Positions 26,161 through 39,300 of a DNA stretch of 64,000 bases are shown piece after piece. Every line of letters begins with the position of its first letter. Positions within the stretch are counted from its first letter, which is position 1. The position numbers and the translations under genes are program-made. The DNA comes from Pleurodeles waltl. Taxonomy: Eukaryota > Chordata > Amphibia > Caudata > Salamandridae. Where the stretch lies: contig NW_027150042.1 of NCBI RefSeq assembly GCF_031143425.1, positions 1 to 64,000 on the forward strand, written 5' to 3'. Under the pieces are notes generated by a model. The model worked only from the letters and a program-made list of their open reading frames with translations, was not told the origin of the DNA and made no database searches.

Positions 26161-29100
26161 CTAGGGAAACGTACCAAACCTGTGTATTTATGAAAACTAG
26201 AGACCTAAGGGAATCCAAGATGGGGTGACTTGTGGGGCTCTGACCAGGTTCTGTTACCCAGAATCCTTTGCAAACCTCGAAATCTGGCTAAAAAAACACA
26301 TTTTCCTCACATTTCGGTGACAGAAAGTTCTGGAATCTGAGAGGAGCCACGAATTTCCTTCCACCCATTGTTCCCGCAAGTCTCCCGATAAAAATGATAC
26401 CTCACTTGTGTGGGTAGGGATAGCGCCCGCGACAGGAAATACCCCAAAACATAACGTGGACATATCCCATTTTTTGACAGAAAACAGAGGTGTTTTTTGC
26501 AAAGTGCCTACCTGTAGATTTTGGCCTCTAGCTCAGCCGGCACCTAGGGAAACCTACCAAACCTGTGTATTTATGAAAACTAGAGACCTAGGGGAATCCA
26601 AGATGGGGTGACTTGTGGGGCTCTGACCAGGTTCTGTTACCCATAATCCTTTGCAAACCTCAAAATTTTGCTAAAGAAACACATTTTAGTCACATTTCGG
26701 TGACAGAAAGTTCTGGAATCTGAGAGGAGCCACAAATTTCCTTCCACCCAGCATTCCCCCAAGTCTCCCGATAAAAATGATACCTCACTTGTGTGGGTAG
26801 GCCTAGCGCCCGCGACAGGAAATGCCCCAAAACACAATGTGGACACATCCCATTTTTTGACAGAAAACAGAGGTGTTTTTTGCAAAGTGCCTACCTGTAG
26901 ATTTTGGCCTCTAGCTCAGCCGGCACCTAGGGAAACCTACCAAACCTGTGCATTTTTTAAAACTAGAGACCTAGGGGAATCCAAGATGGGGTAACTTGTA
27001 GGGCTCTGACCAGATTCTGTTACCCAGAATCCTTTGCAAACCTCAAAATCTGGCTAAAAAAACACATTTTCCTCACATTTCGGTGACAGAAAGTTCTGGA
27101 ATCTGAGAGGAGCCACGAATTTCCTTCCACCCAGCGTTCCCCCAAGTCTCCCGATAAAAATGATACCTCACTTGTGTGGGTAGGGATAGCGCCCGCGACA
27201 GGAAATACCCCAGAACATAACGTGGACATATCCCATTTTTTGACAGAAAAGAGAAGTGTTTTTTGCAAAGTGCCTACCTGTAGATTTTGGCCTCTAGCTC
27301 AGCCGGCACCTAGGGAAACCTACCAAACCTGTGCATTTTTGAAAACTGGAGACCTAGGGGAATCCAAGATGGGGTGACTTGTGGGGCTCTGACAATGTTC
27401 TGTTACCCAGAATCCTTTGCAAACCTCACCTCAAAATTTGGCAAAAAGAACACATTTTCCTCACATTTTGGTGACAGAAAGTTCTGCGATCTGAGAGGAG
27501 CCACAAATTTCCTTCCACCCAGCTTTCCCGCAAGTCATACGATAAAAATTATACCTCACTTGTGTGGGTAGAACTAGCGCCCGCGACAGGAAATGCCCCA
27601 AAAAACAACGTGGACACATCCCATTTTTTGACAGAAAACAGAGGTGTTTTTTGCAAAGTGCCTACCTGTAGATTTTTTGCCTCTAGCTCAGCCGGCACCT
27701 AGGGAAACCTACCAAATCTGTGTATTTATGAAAACTAGAGACCTAGGGGAATCCAAGATGGGGTGACTTGTGGGGCTCTGACCAGGTTCTGTTACCCAGA
27801 ATCCTTTGCAAACCTCAAAATTTGGCTAAAAAAACACATTTTCCTCACATTTTGGTGACAGAAAGTTCTGCGATCTGAGAAGAGCCACAAATTTCCTTCC
27901 ACCCAGCGTTCCCGCAAGTCTCGCGATAAAAATGATACCTCACTTGTGTGGGTAGACCTAGCGCCTGCGACAGGAAATGCCCCAAAACACAACGTGGACA
28001 CATCCCATTTTTTGACAGAAAACAGAGGTGTTTTTTGCAAAGTGCCTACCTGTAGATTTTGGCCTCTAGCTCAGCCGGCACCTAGGGAAACCTACCAAAC
28101 CTGTGTATTTATGAAAACTAGAGACCGAGGGGAATCCAAGATGGGGTGACTTGTGGGGCTGTGACCAGGTTCTGTTACCCATAATCCTTTGCAAACCTCA
28201 AAATCTGGCTAAAAAATCACATTTTCCTCACATTTCGGTGACAGAAAGTTCTGGAATCTGAGAGGAGCCACGAATTTCCTTCCACCCAGCGTTCCCGCAA
28301 GTCTCCCGATAAAAATTATACCTCACTTGTGTGGGTAGGGATAGCGCCCGCGACAGGAAATACCCCAGAACATAACGTGGACATATCCCATTTTTTGACA
28401 GAAAAGAGAGGTGTTTTTTGCAAAGTGCCTACCTGTAGATTTTGGCCTCTAGCTCAGCAGGCACCTAGGGAAACCTACCAAACCTGTGCATTTATGAAAA
28501 CTAGAGACCTAGGGGAATCCAAGATGGGGTGACTTGTGGGGCTCTCACCAGGTTCTGTTACCCAGAATCGTTTGCAAACCTCAAAATTTGGTTAAAAAAA
28601 CACATTTTCCTCACATTTCGGTGACAGAAAGTTCTGGAATCTGAGAGGAGCCACGAATTTCCTTCCACCCAGCGTTCCCGCAAGTCTCCCGATAAAAATG
28701 ATACCTCACTTGTGTGGGTAGGGATAGCGCCCGCGACAGGAAATACCCCAGAACATAACGTGGACATATCCAATTTTTTGACAGAAAAGAGAGGTGTTTT
28801 TTGCAAAGTGCCTACCTGTAGATTTTGGCCTCTAGCTCAGCCGGCACCTAGGGAAACCTACCAAACCTGTGCATTTATGAAAACTAGAGACCTAGGGGAA
28901 TCCAAGATGGGGTGACTTGTGGGGCTCTGACCAGGTTCTGTTACCCAGAATCGTTTGCAAACCTCAAAATTTGGTTAAAAAAACACATTTTCCTCACATT
29001 TCGGTGACAGAAAGTTCTGGAATCTGAGAGGAGCCACAAATTTCCTTACACCCAGTGTTACCCCTAGTCTCCCGATAAAAATGATACCTCACTTGTGTGG

Positions 29101-32100
29101 GTAGGGCTCGCGCCCGCGACAGGAAATGCCCCAAAACATAACGTGGACATATCCCATTTTTTGACAGAAAACAGAGGTGTTTTTTGCAAAGTGCCTACCT
29201 GTAGATTTTGGCCTCTAGCTCAGCCGGCACCTAGGGAAACCTACCAAACCTGTGTATTTATGAAAACTAGAGACCTAGGGGAATCCAAGATGGGGTGACT
29301 TGTGGGGCTCTGACCAGGTTCTGTTACCCATAATCCTTTGCAAACCTCAAAATCTGGCTAAAAAATCACATTTTCCTCACATTTCGGTGACAGAAAGTTC
29401 TGGAATCTGAGAGGAGCCACGAATTTCCTTCCACCCAGCGTTCCCGCAAGTCTCCCGATAAAAATGATACCTCACTTGTGTGGGTAGGGATAGCGCCCGC
29501 GACAGGAAATACCCCAGAACATAACGTGGACATATCCAATTTTTTGACAGAAAAGAGAGGTGTTTTTTGCAAAGTGCCTACCTGTAGATTTTGGCCTCTA
29601 GCTCAGCCGGCACCTAGGGAAACCTACCAAACCTGTGCATTTATGAAAACTAGAGACCTAGGGGAATCCAAGATGGAGTGACTTGTGGGGCTCTGACCAG
29701 GTTCTGTTACCCAGAATCGTTTGCAAACCTCAAAATTTGGTTAAAAAAACACATTTTCCTCACATTTCGGTGACAGAAAGTTCTGGAATCTGAGAGGAGC
29801 CACAAATTTCCTTCCACCCAGCGTTCCCCCAAGTCTCCCGATAAAAATGATACCTCACTTGTGTGGGTAGGGCTCGCGCCCGCGACAGGAAATGCCCCAA
29901 AACATAACGTGGACATATCCCATTTTTTGACAGAAAACAGAGGTGTTTTTTGCAAAGTGCCTACCTGTAGATTTTGGCCTCTAGCTCAGCCGGCACCTAG
30001 GGAAACCTACCAAACCTGTGCATTTATGAAAACTAGAGACCTAGGGGAATCCAAGATGGGGTAACTTGTAGGGCTCTGACCAGATTCTGTTACCCAGAAT
30101 CCTTTGCAAACCTCAAAATTTGGTTAAAAAAACACATTTTCCTCACATTTCGGTGACAGAAAGTTCTGGAATCTGAGAGGAGCCACAAATTTCCTTCCAC
30201 CCAGCGTTACCCCTAGTCTCCCGATAAAAATGATACCTCACTTGTGTGGGTAGGGATAGCGCCCGCGACAGGAAATGCCCCAAAACATAACGTGGACATA
30301 TCCCATTTTTTGACAGAAAACAGAGGTGTTTTTTGCAAAGTGCCTACCTGTAGATTTTGGCCTCTAGCTCAGCCGGCACCTAGGGAAACCTACCAAACCT
30401 GTGCATTTTTTAAAACTAGAGACCTAGGGGAATCCAAGATGGGGTGACTTGTGGGGCTCTGACAATGTTCTGTTACCCAGAATCCTTTGCAAACCTCAAA
30501 ATTTGGCTAAAGAAACACATTTTAGTCAAATTTCGGTGACAGAAAGTTCTGGAATCTGAGAGGAGCCACAAATTTCCTTCCACCCAGCATTCCCCCAAGT
30601 CTCCCGATAAAAATGATACCTCACTTGTGTGGGTAGGCCTAGCGCCCGCGACAGGAAATGCCCCAAAACACAACGTGGACACATCCCATTTTTTGACAGA
30701 AAACAGAGGTGTTTTTTGCAAAGTGCCTACCTGTAGATTTTGGCCTCTAGCTCAGCCGGCACCTAGGGAAACCTACCAAACCTGTGCATTTTTGAAAACT
30801 AGAGACCTAGAGGAATCCAAGATGGGGTGACTTGTGGGGCTCTGACCAGGTTCAGTTACCCAGAATCCTTTGCAAACCTCAGAATTTGGCTAAAAAAACA
30901 CATTTTCCTCACATTTCGGTGACAGAAAGTCCTGGAATCTGAGAGGAGCCACAAATTTCCTTCCACCCAGCGTTCCCCCAAGTCTCCCGATAAAAATGAT
31001 ACCTCACTTGTGTGGGTAGGCCTAGCGCCCGCGACAGGAAATGCCCCAAAACACAACGTGGACACATCCCATTTTTTGACAGAAAACAGAGGTGTTTTTT
31101 GCAAAGTGCCTACCTGTAGATTTTGGCCTCTAGCTCAGCCGGCACCTAGGGAAACCTACCAAACCTGTGCATTTTTTAAAACTAGAGACCTAGGGGAATC
31201 CAAGATGGGGTAACTTGTAGGGCTCTGACTAGATTCTGTTACCCAGAATCCTTTGCAAACCTCAAAATCTGGCTAAAAAATCACATTTTCCTCACATTTC
31301 GGTGACAGAAAGTTCTGGAATCTGAGAGGAGCCACGAATTTCCTTCCACCCAGCGTTCCCGCAAGTCTCCCGATAAAAATGATACCTCACTTGTGTGGGT
31401 AGGGATAGCGCCCGCGACAGGAAATACCCCAGAACATAACGTGGACATATCCCATTTTTTGACAGAAAAGAGAGGTGTTTTTTGCAAAGTGCCTACCTGT
31501 AGATTTTGGCCTCTAGCTCAGCCGGCACCTAGGGAAACCTACCAAACCTGTGCATTTATGAAAACTAGAGACCTAGGGGAATCCAAGATGGGGTGACTTG
31601 TGGGGCTCTGACCAGGTTCTGTTACCCAGAATCCTTTGCAAACCTCAAAATTTGGCTAAAAAAACACATTTTCCTCACATTTCGGTGACAGAAAGTTCTG
31701 GAATCTGAGAGGAGCCACAAATTTCCTTCCACCCAGCGTTACCACAAGTCTCCCGATAAAAATGATATCTCACTTGTGTGGGTAGGCCTAGCGCCTGCGA
31801 CAGGAAATGCCCCAAAACACAACGTGGACACATCCCATTTTTTGACAGAAAACAGAGGTGTTTTTTGCAAAGTGCCTACCTGTAGATTTTGGCCTCTAGC
31901 TCAGCCGGCACCTAGGGAAACCTACCAAACCTGTGTATTTCTGAAAACTAGAGACCTAGGGGAATCCAAGATGGGGTGACTTGTGGGGCTCTGACCAGGT
32001 TCTGTTACCCATAATCCTTTGCAAACCTCAAATTTTGGCTATAGAAACACATTTTCCTCACATTTCGGTGACAGAAAGTTCTGGAATCTGAGAGGAGCCA

Positions 32101-33340
32101 CAAATTTCCTTCCACCCAGCATTCCCTCAAGTCTCCCGATAAAAATGATACCTCACTTGTATGGGTAGGCCTAGCGCCCGCCACAGGAAATGCCCCAAAA
32201 CACAAGGTGGACACATCCCATTTTTTGACAGAAAACAGAGGTGTTTTTGGCAAAGTGCCTACCTGTAGATTTTGGCCTCTAGCTCAGCCGGCACCTAGGG
32301 AAACCTACCAAACCTGTGCATTTTTGAAAACTAGAGACCTAGGGGAATAAAAGATGGGGTAACTTGTAGGGCTCTGACCAGATTCTGTTACCCAGAATCC
32401 TTTGCAAACCTCAAAATCTGGCTAAAAAAACACATTTTCCTCACATTTCGGTGACAGAAAGTTCTGGAATCTGAGAGGAGCCACGAATTTCCTTCCACCC
32501 AGCTTTCCCGCAAGTCTCACGATAAAAATGATACCTCACTTGTGTGGGTAGAACTAGCGCCTGCGACAGGAAATGCCCCAAAACACAACGTGGACTCATC
32601 CCATTTTTTGACAGAAAACAGAGGTGTTTTTTGCAAAGTGCCTACCTGTAGATTTTGGCCTCTAGCTCAGCCGGCACCTAGGGAAACGTACCAAACCTGT
32701 GTATTTATGAAAACTAGAGACCTAGGTGAATCCAAGATGGGGTGACTTGTGGGGCTCTGACCAGGTTCTGTTACCCAGAATCCTTTGCAAACCTCAAAAT
32801 GTGGCTAAAAAAACACATTTTCCTCACATTTCAGTGACAGAAAGTCCTGGAATCTGAGAGGAGCCACAAATTTCCTTCCACCCAGCGTTCCCCCAAGTCT
32901 CCCGATAAAAATGATACCTCACTTGTGTGGGTAGGGCTCGCGCCCGCGACAGCAAATGCCCCAAAACATAATGTGGACATATCCCATTTTTTGACAGAAA
33001 ACAGAGGTGTTTTTTGCAAAGTGCCTACCTGTAGATTTTGGCCTCTAGCTCAGCCGGCACCTAGGGAAACGTACCAAACCTGTGTATTTATGAAAACTAG
33101 AGACCTAAGGGAATCCAAGATGGGGTGACTTGTGGGGCTCTGACCAGGTTCTGTTACCCAGAATCCTTTGCAAACCTCGAAATCTGGCTAAAAAAACACA
33201 TTTTCCTCACATTTCGGTGACAGAAAGTTCTGGAATCTGAGAGGAGCCACGAATTTCCTTCCACCCATTGTTCCCGCAAGTCTCCCGATAAAAATGATAC
33301 CTCACTTGTGTGGGTAGGGATAGCACCCGCGACAGGAAAT
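24690..33340 (+). repeat. 18-monomer displaced block copy
   Basis: Segment 24,690-26,440 recurs at 31,590-33,340 with a displacement of 6,900 bp, about 18 monomers. Private variants prove the relationship: GTTACCACAAGTCTCC, CACTTGTATGGGTAGG, GTGTTTTTGGCAAAG and CCACCCATTGTTCCCGC occur in both copies. The block overlaps the last copy of the 8-monomer repeat, so it was copied after that repeat formed. On the right, the copies part where CCCCAAAACATAACG is replaced by CCCCAGAACATAACG. Confidence 0.8.
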
Positions 33341-36300
33341 ACCCCAGAACATAACGTGGACATATCCCATTTTTTGACAGAAAAGAGAGGTGTTTTTTGC
33401 AAAGTGCCTACCTGTAGATTTTGGCCTCTAGCTCAGCCGGCACCTAGGGAAACCTACCAAACCTGTGCATTTATGAAAACTAGAGACCTAGGGGAATCCA
33501 AGATGGGGTGACTTGTGGGGCTCTGACCAGGTTCTGTTACCCAGAATCGTTTGCAAACCTCAAAATTTGGTTAAAAAAACACATTTTCCTTACATTTCGG
33601 TGACAGAAAGTTCTGGAATCTGAGAGGAGCCACAAATTTCCTTACACCCAGCGTTACCCCTAGTCTCCCGATAAAAATGATACCTCACTTGTGTGGGTAG
33701 GGCTCGCGCCCGCGACAGGAAATGCCCCAAAACATAACGTGGACATATCCCATTTTTTGACAGAAAACAGCGGTGTTTTTTGCAAAGTGCCTACCTGTAG
33801 ATTTTGGCCTCTAGCTCAGCCGGCACCTAGGGAAACCTACCAAACCTGTGTATTTATGAAAACTAGAGACCTAGGGGAATCCAAGATGGGGTGACTTGTG
33901 GGGCTCTGACCAGGTTCTGTTACCCATAATCCTTTGCAAACCTCAAAATTTGGCTAAAGAAACACATTTTAGTCACATTTCGGTGACAGAAAGTTCTGGA
34001 ATCTGAGAGGAGCCACAAATTTCCTTCCACCCAGCATTCCCCCAAGTCTCCCGATAAAAATGATACCTCACTTGTGTGGGTAGGCCTAGCGCCCGCGACA
34101 GGAAATGCCCCAAAACACAATGTGGACACATCCCATTTTTTGACAGAAAACAGAGGTGTTTTTTGCAAAGTGCCTACCTGTAGATTTTGGCCTCTAGCTC
34201 AGCCGGCACCTAGGGAAACCTACCAAACCTGTGCATTTTTGAAAACTAGAGACCTAGGGGAATCCAAGATGGGGTAACTTGTAGGGCTCTGACCAGATTC
34301 TGTTACCCAGAATCCTTTGCAAACCTCAAAATCTGGCTAAAAAAAACACATTTTCCTCACATTTCGGTGACAGAAAGTTCTGGAATCTGAGAGGAGCCAC
34401 GAATTTCCTTCCACCCAGCGTTCCCCCAAGTCTCCCGATAAAAATGATACCTCACTTGTCGTGGGTAAGGGCTCGCGCCCGCGACAGGAAATGCCCCAAA
34501 ACATAACGTGGAAATATCCCATTTTTTGACAGAAAACAGAGGGTGTTTTTTGCAAAGTGCCTACCTGTAGATTTTGGCCCTCTAGCTCAGCCGGCACCTA
34601 AGGAAACCTACCAAACCTGTGCATTTTTGAAAACTAGAGACCTAGGGGAATCCAAGATGGGGTAACTTGTAGGGCTCTGACCAGATTCTGTTACCCAGAA
34701 TCCTTTGCAAAACCTCAAAATCTGGCTAAAAAAAACACATTTTCCTCACATTTCGGTGACAGAAAGTTCTGGAATCTGAGAGGAGCCACGAATTTCCTTC
34801 CACCCAGCGTTCCCCCAAGTCTCCCGATAAAAATGATACCTCACTTGTGTGGGTAGGGATAGCGCCCGCGACAGGAAATACCCCAGAACATAACGTGGAC
34901 ATATCCCATTTTTTTACAGAAAAGAGAAGTGTTTTTGCAAAGTGCCTACCTGTAGATTTTGGCCTCTAGCTCAGCCGGCACCTAGGGAAACCTACCAAAC
35001 CTGTGCATTTTTTAAAACTGGAGACCTAGGGGAATCCAAGATGGGGTGACTTGTGGGGCTCTGACAATGTTCTGTTACCCAGAATCCTTTGCAAACCTCA
35101 CCTCAAAATTTGGCAAAAAGAACACATTTTCCTCACATTTTGGTGACAGAAAGTTCTGCGATCTGAGAGGAGCCACAAATTTCCTTCCACCCAGCTTTCC
35201 CGCAAGTCTTACGATAAAATTATACCTCACTTGTGTGGGTAGAACTAGCGCCCGCGACAGGAAATGCCCCAAAAAACAACGTGGACACATCCCATTTTTT
35301 GACAGAAAACAGAGGTGTTTTTTGCAAAGTGCCTACCTGTAGATTTTTTGCCTCTAGCTCAGCCGGCACCTAGGGAAACCTACCAAACCTGTGTATTTAT
35401 GAAAACTAGAGACCTAGGGGAATCCAAGATGGGGTGACTTGTGGGGCTCTGACCAGGTTCTGTTACCAGAATCCTTTGCAAACCTCAAAATTTGGCTAAA
35501 AAAACACATTTTCCTCACATTTTGGTGACAGAAAGTTCTGCGATCTGAGAAGAGCCACAAATTTCCTTCCACCCAGCGTTCCCGCAAGTCTCGCGATAAA
35601 AATGATACTTCACTTGTGTGGGTAGACCTAGCGCCTGCAACAGGAAATAACCCAAAACACAACGTGGACACATCCCATTTTTTTACAGAAAACAGAGGTG
35701 TTTTTTGCAAAGTGCCTACCTGTAGATTTTGGCCTCTAGCTCAGCCGGCACCTAGGGAAACCTACCAAACCTGTGTATTTATGAAAACTAGAGACCGAGG
35801 GGAATCCAAGATGGGGTGACTTGTGGGGCTCTGACCAGTTCTGTTACCCATAATCCTTTGCAAACCTCAAAATCTGGCTAAAAATCACATTTTCCTCACA
35901 TTTCGGTGACAGAAAGTTCTGGAATCTGAGAGGAGCCACGAATTTCCTTCCACCCAGCGTTCCCGCAAGTCTCCCGATAAAAATGATACCTCACTTGTGT
36001 GGGTAGGGATAGCGCCCGCGACAGGAAATACCCCATAACATAACGTGGACATATCCCATTTTTTGACAGAAAAGAGAGGTGTTTTTTGCAAAGTGCCTAC
36101 CTGTAGATTTTGGCCTCTAGCTCAGCCGGCACCTAGGGAAACTACCAAACCTGTGCATTTATGAAAACTAGAGACCTAGGGGAATCCAAGATGGGGTGAC
36201 TTGTGGGGCTCTGACCAGGTTCTGTTACCCACAATCCTTTGCAAACCTCAAAATGTGGCTAAAAAAACACATTTTCCTCACATTCAGTGACAGAAAGTCC

Positions 36301-39300
36301 TGGAATCTGAGAGGAGCCACAAATTTCCTTCCACCCAGCGTTCCCCCAAGTCTCCCGATAAAAATGATACCTCACTTGTGTGGGTAGGGCTCGCGCCCGC
36401 GACAGCAAATGCCCCAAAACATAATGTGGACATATCCATTTTTGACAGAAAACAGAGGTGTTTTTTGCAAAGTGCCTACCTGTAGATTTTGGCCTCTAGC
36501 TCAGCCCGGCACCTAGGGAAACGTACCAAACCTGTGTATTTATGAAAACTAGAGACCTAGGGGAATCCAAGATGGGGTGACTTGTGGGGCTCTGGACCAG
36601 GTTCTGTTACCCAGAATCCTTTGCAAAACCTCGAAATTTGGCTAAAGAAACACATTTTCCTCAAATTTCGGTGACAGAAAGTTCTGGAATCTAGAGGAGC
36701 CACAAATTTCCTTCCACCCAGCGTTCCCCCCCAAGTCTCCCCGATAAAAATGATACCTCACTTGTGTGGGTAGGGGCTAGCGCCCGCGACAGGAAATACC
36801 CCAGAACATAACGTGGACATATCCCATTTTTTGACAGAAAAGAGAGGTGTTTTTTGCAAAGTGCCTACCTGTAGATTTTGGCCTCTAGCTCAGCCGGCAC
36901 CTAGGGAAACCTACCAAACCTGTGCATTTATGAAAACTAGAGACCTAGGGGAATCCAAGATGGGGTGACTTGTGGGGCTCTGACCAGGTTCTGTTACCCA
37001 GAATCGTTTGCAAACCTCAAAATTTGGTTAAAAAAACACATTTTCCTCACATTTCGGTGACAGAAAGTTCTGGAATCTGAGAGGAGCCCACAAATTTCCT
37101 TCCACCCAGCGTTACCCCTAGTCTCCCGATAATACCTCACTTGTGTGGGTAGGGCTCGCGCCCGCGACAGGAAATGCCCCAAAACATAACGTGGACATAT
37201 CCCATTTTTTGACAGAAAACAGAGGTGTTTTTTGCAAAGTGCCTACCTGTAGATTTTGGCCTCTAGCTCAGCCGGCACCTAGGGAAACCTACCAAACCTG
37301 TGTATTTATGAAAACTAGAGACCTAGGGGAATCCAAGATGGGGTGACTTGTGGGGCTCTGACCAGGTTCTGTTACCCATAATCCTTTGCAAACCTCAAAA
37401 TTTGGCTAAAGAAACACATTTTAGTCAAATTTCGGTGACAGAAAGTTCTGGAATCTGAGAGGAGCCACAAATTTCCTTCCACCCAGCATTCCCCCAAGTC
37501 TCCCGATAAAAATGATACCTCACTTGTGTGGGTAGGCCTAGCGCCCGCGACAGGAAATGCCCCCAGAAACACAACGTGGACACATCCCATTTTTTGACAG
37601 AAAACAGAGGTGTTTTTTGCAAAGTGCCTACCTGTAGATTTTGGCCTCTAGCTCAGCCGGCACCTAGGGGAAACCTACCAAACCTGTGCATTTTTGAAAA
37701 CTAGAGACCTAGAGGAATCCAAGATGGGGTGACTTGTGGGGCTCTGACCAGGTTCAGTTACCCAGAATCCTTTGCAAACCTCAGAATTTGGCTAAAAAAA
37801 CACATTTTCCTCACATTTCGGTGACAGAAAGTCCTGGAATCTGAGAGGAGCCACAAATTTCCTTCCACCCAGCGTTCCCCCAAGTCTCCCGATAAAAATG
37901 ATACCTCACTTGTGTGGGTAGGCCTAGCGCCCGCGACAGGAAAATGCCCCAAAACACAACGTGGACACATCCCATTTTTTGACAGAAAACAGAGGTGTTT
38001 TTTGCAAAGTGCCTACCTGTAGATTTTGGCCTCTAGCTCAGCCGGCACCTAGGGAAACCTACCAAACCTGTGCATTTTTTAAAACTAGAGACCTAGGGGG
38101 AATCCAAGATGGGGTAACTTGTAGGGCTCTGACTAGATTCTGTTACCCAGAATCCTTTGCAAACCTCAAAATCTGGCTAAAAAATCACATTTTCCTCACA
38201 TTTCGGTGACAGAAAGTTCTGGAATCTGAGAGGAGCCACGAATTTCCTTCCACCCAGCGTTCCCGCAAGTCTCCCGATAAAAATGATACCTCACTTGTGT
38301 GGGTAGGGATAGCGCCCGCGACAGGAAATACCCCAGAACATAACGTGGACATATCCCATTTTTTGACAGAAAAGAGAGGTGTTTTTTTGCAAAGTGCCTA
38401 CCTGTAGATTTTGGCCTCTAGCTCAGCCGGCACCTAGGGAAACCTACCAAACCTGTGCATTTATGAAAACTAGAGACCTAGGGGAATCCAAGATGGGGTG
38501 GACTTGTGGGGGCTCTGACCAGGTTCTGTTACCCAGAATCGTTTGCAAACCTCAAAATTTGGTTAAAAAAAACACATTTTCCTCACATTTCGGTGACAGA
38601 AAGTTCTGGAATCTGAGAGGAGCCACGAATTTCCTTCCACCCAGCGTTCCCGCAAGTCTCCCGATAAAAATGATACCTCACTTGTGTGGGTAGGGATAGC
38701 GCCCGCGACAGGAAATACCCCAGAACATAACGTGGACATATCCAATTTTTTGACAGAAAAGAGAGGTGTTTTTTGCAAAGTGCCTACCTGTAGATTTTGG
38801 CTTCTAGCTCAGCCGGCACCTAGGGAAACCTACCAAACCTGTGCATTTATGAAAACTAGAGACCTAGGGGGAATCCAAGATGGGGTGACTTGTGGGGCTC
38901 TGACCAGGTTCTGTTACCCAGAATCGTTTGCAAACCTCAAAATTTGGTTAAAAAAACACATTTTCCTCACATTTCGGTGACAGAAAGTTCTGGAATCTGA
39001 GAGGAGCCACAAATTTCCTTCCACCCAGCGTTACCCCTAGTCTCCCGATAAAAATGATACCTCACTTGTGTGGGTAGGGCTCGCCCCCGCGACAGGAAAT
39101 GCCCCAAAACATAACGTGGACATATCCCATTTTTTGACAGAAAACAGAGGTGTTTTTTGCAAAGTGCCTACCTGTAGATTTTGGCCTCTAGCTCAGCCGG
39201 CACCTAGGGAAACCTACCAAACCTGTGTATTTATGAAAACTAGAGACCTAGGGGAATCCAAGATGGGGTGACTTGTGGGGGCTCTGACCAGGTTCTGTTA

